Shown: piece by piece, positions 33,893 through 39,233 of the stretch
Layout of the letters: each line of letters begins with the position of its first letter
How positions within the stretch are numbered: the first letter of the stretch is position 1
NCBI GenBank assembly: GCA_000226015.1
Contig: JH155852.1
Location: forward strand, 4,818-44,050
Length of the DNA stretch: 39,233 bases
Source of the DNA: Mnemiopsis leidyi
Taxonomy: Eukaryota; Ctenophora; Tentaculata; Lobata; Bolinopsidae
Direction: 5' to 3'
Notes under the pieces: model-generated
The model's input: only the letters and a program-made list of their open reading frames with translations
Told to the model about the DNA's origin: nothing
Databases searched by the model: none
Position numbers and translations under genes: made by a program

Positions 33893-36800
33893 TTATACCG
33901 ATGTCAATTTTAGTTTATGCTTATGCTCATATTGTGCAGGAGAAGACGCATTTGTTCTGTTCATCACGGGAGAAAGGTTACACATTTCAGCACCTTCATT
34001 AACATGACACGAGGCTTCGGCAGAGCGACTTTTGTCTATTTTTAACTTCCTCAAGACCAATCTGAAGACTGACCTAACTTTCTTGGCGATCCTAAGACAC
34101 CAGTAGAAGATCGTTTCATCGTATATTCCGATTGGATTGATGATGGAATTGATGGGCAAGAAGAAGATGCAGAAAACTGAATACCAACTGGATGTGTCCA
34201 CAACCTCGGAGTAGTTCACACAACAAACTATGATGAACGGTAACCACGTAAGAACGTCTGTTGTCACTATGATAGTTATTTTTCGCTGCAGTTTTCTGTT
34301 TCCTTTAGCTGTAGGACTGTTCTTAATGGCACTCGCAGTTTTTCTTGCAAAAATATTGACAAACATGTAACATCCCCCGATGATAAGAACACATAGCAAA
34401 TTAGTCGAAAGTACACAGATTGAGTACCAGCGGTAAGAAAAATCTTTCCGCACAAAATAGCTGAACAAACAAAAACCGTTGTTGCCATAAAAACCTAGAT
34501 TGGTTCCAGCTATATCGTTAGTGAACATATCGTTTACTAGATTTCTGATTTCACTCCACGGCAAATCAGCATCACCCTTACCAATGTTTGATTTCAAAAC
34601 TCGTCCATAATATGAATCTATAATTGTCATGTGCTTATCTTTGTCTGGGGCACCAACGAAAAGTGAGCTTCCAGTGTACTTCAGATTCAAAATGAAGTAG
34701 TCCTCTAAGATTACCAACGGCAAGGTCGCCACTAACGTGGAAAACAAAAGCAATCCGAAAACAGTCACACTTAAGAACACCTTCATCTTACTTGACATGT
34801 TATCTCGAGGTGCTACGATCGATCTTATCTTTGTCGCGCGGATGACACTCAGGATTGTCATGGAGTAGAGGGAAAGGAGAGACCCAATAGTCGAAAATAC
34901 ACCAAGCATACTGCACGTGGTACTTGTCGTCCATTCAAATTGGGTGGTGCACGTGCTCTTATTGAAGTATTTATCGCCAACTGATAATAATATCAGAAAA
35001 ACGCCTTGCAGAAGATCACTGAAAGTTATAAGTAACACAAAGGATTTATTTACTTGTGCAGTATCTGTTTTAAGCTTTGGAAATTCCCGCAACCCATTGA
35101 AGAGATTGATAAAATTAAAAAGCGTAGCGACGAACCCGAACAAAAATGCAACAACAAACATGGAAACGTGAGTGAACATAAGGGTCTGATTACTACACTC
35201 CTCATTGCACTCATCGGATAGATCATAGCAGTCGAATTCGCCGTTGCATTTTCTAGATAAGGGAATAAATTCCTCCGATATCTTGCATTTGAAGTTGTTA
35301 GTGCAATTTGTTTCGTCTGACCCATCCCTACAGTCAACAACCAAATTGCAGACTTTTTCGTACGACAAACAATGACCGCTGTTACAAACGAATATTGCTT
35401 TAGTCAAAACTGATCTGTGTTTTCTGATAGCAACTCCAAGTTTATTATCCTCGTTTAGAGACAGAACAAGTTGGTCTTTTGGGTAATTTGTACACACAGC
35501 CGATCTCGCGGTGCTATATACAGTAGTTGGTTTCAGAGGGCAAGCTGCAACATCACCACAAAGGTCGGAGCAAGCAACATATACGTATAGTTCTCCGAAA
35601 AGATTCCTACAATCTACGTGATACTTTGCATACTTTTTAGAGATAGAAACATGGATATCATCAATGCCGGCTAATTTCTTCTGATGAGAAAGCCGAATTG
35701 GGAGACATTCACCGTTTTTATCTTCTAGATCTTTTAATCCTCTAATGCAATAAAAAAGTTGTTTGGTTTTCGTTCCATTGACTTTACTAGGGACTGTGCT
35801 CGTAATTTGATAGTTCTTTCTTGCAGCATTGCATATTTCCCAGTCACAATTGTAGGTCTTGCCAAGACAAATTCGATCCAAGTTCATTTTTTCAGGTCCA
35901 TTGGGGCACTTCAATTGAGTAGACATGCATGAGGTGACGACATTATTCCTGGTGTTGTAATGATATTGGTCCCTTATACCGTAACCGCAAGTCTTTATCC
36001 ATTTTCCTGGATCTTCATCTATATTGTTGGTGCAATCACTGATTCCGTCAAGAACCCACTGAAGGGGAAATCGTATGGATAATTTCGTCATAGACCACTT
36101 TCTAACACATTTAATTTCAACCATTTCCGTGCACAGTTGTGCGTTCTCGTCATAACCGTTTAAACAGTCCTTAATGCCATCGCAAAGTCTGTGTTTATGA
36201 ATCCTGCAGTCGTGTTCCGGATTGAAACATTTCTTATCCAAACCGTCATCGCAAAGCTTCTCCTTGATAACCGGTTCAACTTTGCATACGATAAGGTCCG
36301 AAATAGTGGTTGGATATCCATCGACATCACACGTTAGATGACTTACCGTTGAAAACGAACAATTCATTTGGTCCCTGTAGTCTACGCACATTTTTTTCAT
36401 TTTCAATGGTCTCGTCTCTGGGACGGTACATTTGGATAGTGGCGTTAGGACACGTCGTTCGATGTTTGAGTCAATTTTCTCACCATATTTATTGATTGGG
36501 TGCACCGACTGAGTTTCGCATGTCTCTGTGTAATCCCTGCATATCAATTCATCGATTCCTGATTTGCAATCTTTCTTGTTGTTACATATCTGTAGAGGTT
36601 GGACATAAATTTCTGTATTAAGATAGATGTGCTTACAAAAAATCCCACGTGTCATATTATGGCAATTAGCCTCTTCTTCACACTCATTGCAATCGCATTT
36701 ATTGTCGCATACTTGCTCTTTTTTTATGGGCCAAGAAATGGATGATTCGTAAGAGCAAACATCGACTAGGTCCTCTGAGTCTTCGCATCCATATTCATCG

Positions 36801-37393
36801 ATAGCAACGCCATTAATAGTATTTGAGCATGAGGACGAGTTGTCACAACGTATAATGTTCCAAAGCTTTTCGTTTCCAGCTACTGCAGTGTAATCCCTCA
36901 TGAGGTTGGTTAGATAAATGTATGACGCGGAAACACAGATGGTTTCCCCGCATGCGGCTATGCTATTCCAATCACCGGGATTATAAGTGGAAACGCCCAT
37001 TTCACGTTCCTTTTTGATCCCGCACTTTCCTCGACCACAAGCTTGGTAGAAAACCTTGTCTTCCGGGCATAGCCTAGTAAACACCGTCTCCTCACACGAT
37101 TCCAACAAGATCCCGTAGAATCCATCGGAATTGCTGCATTTGAAATATTTGATACCAGAAATGTAACACACCTCCTTCATGAAACCATTGATGATTTCGA
37201 AGGAGCATCTTTCAGCATCCGCCTCGTCGATCCAAGTGGGGCCCTCCTGTACACTTCCTGCCCACCTTGGGCGTGTTGTGAAAGCTTCAAAGTTGTTCCA
37301 CAGGTATGCCTTTTCAAAATTAATCACAAAGTAAAGCACAATTTTGAAAACTGTAGGGCTCTTAGCGACCAATACCAAGATTTGTTTTGTCAT
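33893..37393 (-). CDS. Large intronless LDLa/Cys-rich GPCR (LGR/RXFP/GRL101-related)
   Basis: Cell-surface seven-helix receptor, 1166 residues from the chosen Met. An uninterrupted frame also includes an earlier Met at 37429, but a TTTCCTTTAG acceptor lies just before ATTTCGCATG, so I start at 37393, which gives an N-terminal hydrophobic signal. In the numbering from 37429, the roughly 700-residue ectodomain is Cys-rich, with degenerate LDLa modules. The best are 682-709 (CNSGHC, VCNLVVDCRDGSDETNC) and 715-745 (CNGEFDCYDLSDEC), with half-modules near 285, 409 and 462. The seven helices lie at about 753-777, 794-817, 838-863, 882-907, 1001-1027, 1047-1070 and 1082-1103. TM2 FSDLLQGVFLILLSVGDKYF and TM7 LPINSIINPIGIY resemble the LGR/relaxin-receptor group. 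No leucine-rich repeats were seen, the DRY site reads IRA, and the second outer loop is about 90 residues. Ligand unknown. Confidence 0.9.
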   Translation of the reverse strand: MTKQILVLVAKSPTVFKIVLYFVINFEKAYLWNNFEAFTTRPRWAGSVQEGPTWIDEADAERCSFEIINGFMKEVCYISGIKYFKCSNSDGFYGILLESCEETVFTRLCPEDKVFYQACGRGKCGIKKEREMGVSTYNPGDWNSIAACGETICVSASYIYLTNLMRDYTAVAGNEKLWNIIRCDNSSSCSNTINGVAIDEYGCEDSEDLVDVCSYESSISWPIKKEQVCDNKCDCNECEEEANCHNMTRGIFCKHIYLNTEIYVQPLQICNNKKDCKSGIDELICRDYTETCETQSVHPINKYGEKIDSNIERRVLTPLSKCTVPETRPLKMKKMCVDYRDQMNCSFSTVSHLTCDVDGYPTTISDLIVCKVEPVIKEKLCDDGLDKKCFNPEHDCRIHKHRLCDGIKDCLNGYDENAQLCTEMVEIKCVRKWSMTKLSIRFPLQWVLDGISDCTNNIDEDPGKWIKTCGYGIRDQYHYNTRNNVVTSCMSTQLKCPNGPEKMNLDRICLGKTYNCDWEICNAARKNYQITSTVPSKVNGTKTKQLFYCIRGLKDLEDKNGECLPIRLSHQKKLAGIDDIHVSISKKYAKYHVDCRNLFGELYVYVACSDLCGDVAACPLKPTTVYSTARSAVCTNYPKDQLVLSLNEDNKLGVAIRKHRSVLTKAIFVCNSGHCLSYEKVCNLVVDCRDGSDETNCTNNFKCKISEEFIPLSRKCNGEFDCYDLSDECNEECSNQTLMFTHVSMFVVAFLFGFVATLFNFINLFNGLREFPKLKTDTAQVNKSFVLLITFSDLLQGVFLILLSVGDKYFNKSTCTTQFEWTTSTTCSMLGVFSTIGSLLSLYSMTILSVIRATKIRSIVAPRDNMSSKMKVFLSVTVFGLLLFSTLVATLPLVILEDYFILNLKYTGSSLFVGAPDKDKHMTIIDSYYGRVLKSNIGKGDADLPWSEIRNLVNDMFTNDIAGTNLGFYGNNGFCLFSYFVRKDFSYRWYSICVLSTNLLCVLIIGGCYMFVNIFARKTASAIKNSPTAKGNRKLQRKITIIVTTDVLTWLPFIIVCCVNYSEVVDTSSWYSVFCIFFLPINSIINPIGIYDETIFYWCLRIAKKVRSVFRLVLRKLKIDKSRSAEASCHVNEGAEMCNLSPVMNRTNASSPAQYEHKHKLKLTSV

Positions 37394-37429
37394 GCGAAAT
37401 CTAAAGGAAAATAGGCAATTGTTTATCAA

Positions 37430-39188
37430 TATTGTAGAACACTGGTGTCAAGAATTCAGTGTTACACGGACAATTATCGGAACAAAAATGATGCATGGAA
37501 TTTTTATAATTGAGCTACTGTGGTGGTTATGACTTATGAGATATAATTTTTTGAAAAAAGGCTACTCCTTACTCAAGACATCCGGCAGCCACATGGCTTA
37601 ATCATTGAGTTTCTATTGCTCTGAATGATGTTTTATTGATTTCATGGAAACTCCCAAGACCAGCCTAATCCTAGACCTTGATATTTTTTAATTACGGCCC
37701 TTTTTATCTGCATGCTGATTGAATTACGTTAAACTTGAAGAATAAGCGTCTTTCCTTAAATCAGACTGTACAGAAATAAATTTTGTTCTCAATGATGTGA
37801 CGAACAGACATGAGAGAAACGCAGAAATTCAAACTACTTTTAAACAGATGGCTGCAGTGAACCAGGAGGAGGAAAGATCAAAAAATTTGTTCATACCATA
37901 TTTACGGCGTACACAGTGCTTACTACTGTAAACCGCTGAACAATCATGTAAACTGCTATTAAACTATTATAGTATCCTAAAGAACCTAATATCAACTTTA
38001 AAGTCAGTTTATCACATTTCGTCAGGCAAATGGACAAGAGCTCATGGCATCTATTTGATGTTTTGAAGGAACACAAAAAGTGTTTAATGCTTATATATCA
38101 CCTATTGGGCGACAACATTCGTAAAAGTAAAACTTAAATACCGGTATTTGTCAACGTCAAGGCTTTCACTGTAAAGTTTTACAACAAAGAGGGTATCGGT
38201 ATTCATCTAATAGCGTGCTATCTTTGGTGCGTTATCCCTTTGTTGTCATGCAGGGACGTATCTTTTAGCGTCTTTAGAAGAATAATAGCAAATCACTAAA
38301 TATCCCTTTATGCTAATAAAGATGGGAGTAAGATTTATCTGATGATAGCTTTCGTGCGTTATCTCTTTTTTAAAAACTGTCTCAGCCACATCTTTCGGCT
38401 TCTTTAAGCCTTTAGGAGAATGCTGCTTTAGATTTCTTAGTAAGGTTTTAATGATACTAAGAATGATGAGATTGCCCAGCATTACTCGGAAGTTGCCAAG
38501 CGAAACTGGATTTTGGTGCAATTCGTTTAGAATTCTAGATCGGGTCCCAAGTTTAAAAAGCTCAACAGGTCAATGGTCATGGCAAGGACCCACTAGAAAA
38601 ATATCTGAGATCTGAAGGATAAGCTAAGGATCCGCCATTCATAATTCAACTAACGTGGACTTCCACTCAGCAAACTTACACAGCAGCTATCATTAGCAGA
38701 CTTGCAAATAATACTGACCTATAATCCATAACTGAAGTTAAATTATCAAGTTTAACACTAGCTTGAGGGTAACTAGAAAAAATCTGTAGGGTACGCCGAA
38801 AAATCTTTCGATTTCATTTACTTGGACAACTCCCTTTTTAAATTTTTGATAAATACTTTTGGTTCAAACTTTTAGAGAACATGCGTAAGTAATAGTTTAT
38901 CAGTATATATACTGAAATTTATATATATATATATATGGGAAAAAAAGTTCCACAACAAGACCAATCATCCCTGAAAGTGTTAACCAAAAATATTGATTAG
39001 AAGGGGAGTCATGCACGAAAATGTTATCGGAAGTTAATGGTACACCCTATACAATATTCAACTTGTAAACAACTTGGAGACCCTCGTAGAACGAAATTAA
39101 ACGGGCTTTTTACGGTAAGGATGAGTCCTGACCCGATTTCGAGTACAACTCATAAAATTCGTAGTTTCCTCGAAGATTGTGCAAATCT

Positions 39189-39189
<1 letters not shown>
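37430..39189. other. Receptor 5' flank, no gene recognised
   Basis: It could contain a 5' UTR exon of the receptor, whose first coding bases follow an acceptor at 37403-37401. A (TA)n run lies at about 38919-38936. The minus frame 38246-38521 (91 codons) has no recognisable domain and no clear splice flanks. No transporter exon was found here. Confidence 0.5.

Positions 39190-39233
<44 letters not shown>
39190..39233. repeat. (TA)n microsatellite at the window end
   Basis: About 20 TA dinucleotides run to the window end. A shorter TA run lies at 38919-38936. Confidence 0.95.

Overview
This is AT-rich animal DNA. Genes are split by GT-AG introns, and there are signal peptides, a Rab GTPase, a seven-transmembrane receptor with LDL-receptor class A (LDLa) type repeats, minisatellites and foldback elements. 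No bacterial operon, CRISPR array or intact transposase was seen. The host is an invertebrate metazoan. A fast-evolving lineage such as a tunicate would fit the divergent Rab and the LDLa receptor, but this is a guess from protein style, not from a marker gene.

Layout. Positions 1-5.1 kb hold no gene, but include a GC-rich patchwork of inverted repeats (3.0-4.4 kb) with tRNA-like Pol III boxes. A seven-exon Rab5/22/17-like gene runs on the plus strand (5115-7983). Two of its introns are filled by minisatellites that start at the 5' splice site, and its last exon appears to lose the prenylation cysteines through a one-base shift. From 8.0 to 10.1 kb there are a tandem duplication and two small foldback elements. 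On the minus strand, six phase-matched exons (14720 down to 10117) encode a secreted precursor of about 250 residues with an R-rich convertase-type site and a C-terminal cysteine domain that resembles IL-17-type cystine-knot ligands. Its start codon is probably a separate exon at 21447-21449, just downstream of a TATA box and four CACGTG boxes, which implies a 6.7 kb first intron. From 21.8 to 28.9 kb I find no convincing gene. A second TATA plus four-CACGTG promoter-like block lies at 29.13-29.21 kb, also facing minus. From 29.5 to 33.1 kb the minus strand carries the 3' exons of an amino-acid transporter (Aa_trans/SLC38-like). A large intronless minus-strand ORF (33893-37393) encodes a Cys-rich/LDLa GPCR. 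The transporter's 5' exons are not seen, so the receptor probably sits inside a transporter intron.

The three or four genes look functionally unrelated: vesicle traffic, a secreted ligand, an amino-acid transporter and a receptor. The strongest leads are the unrecognised ligand with its E-box/TATA promoter, the splice-donor-seeded minisatellites, and the roughly 31 copies of CACGTG. Exon models were built by hand from open frames, splice signals and matching phases. Homology statements come from recognised motifs, not from searches.
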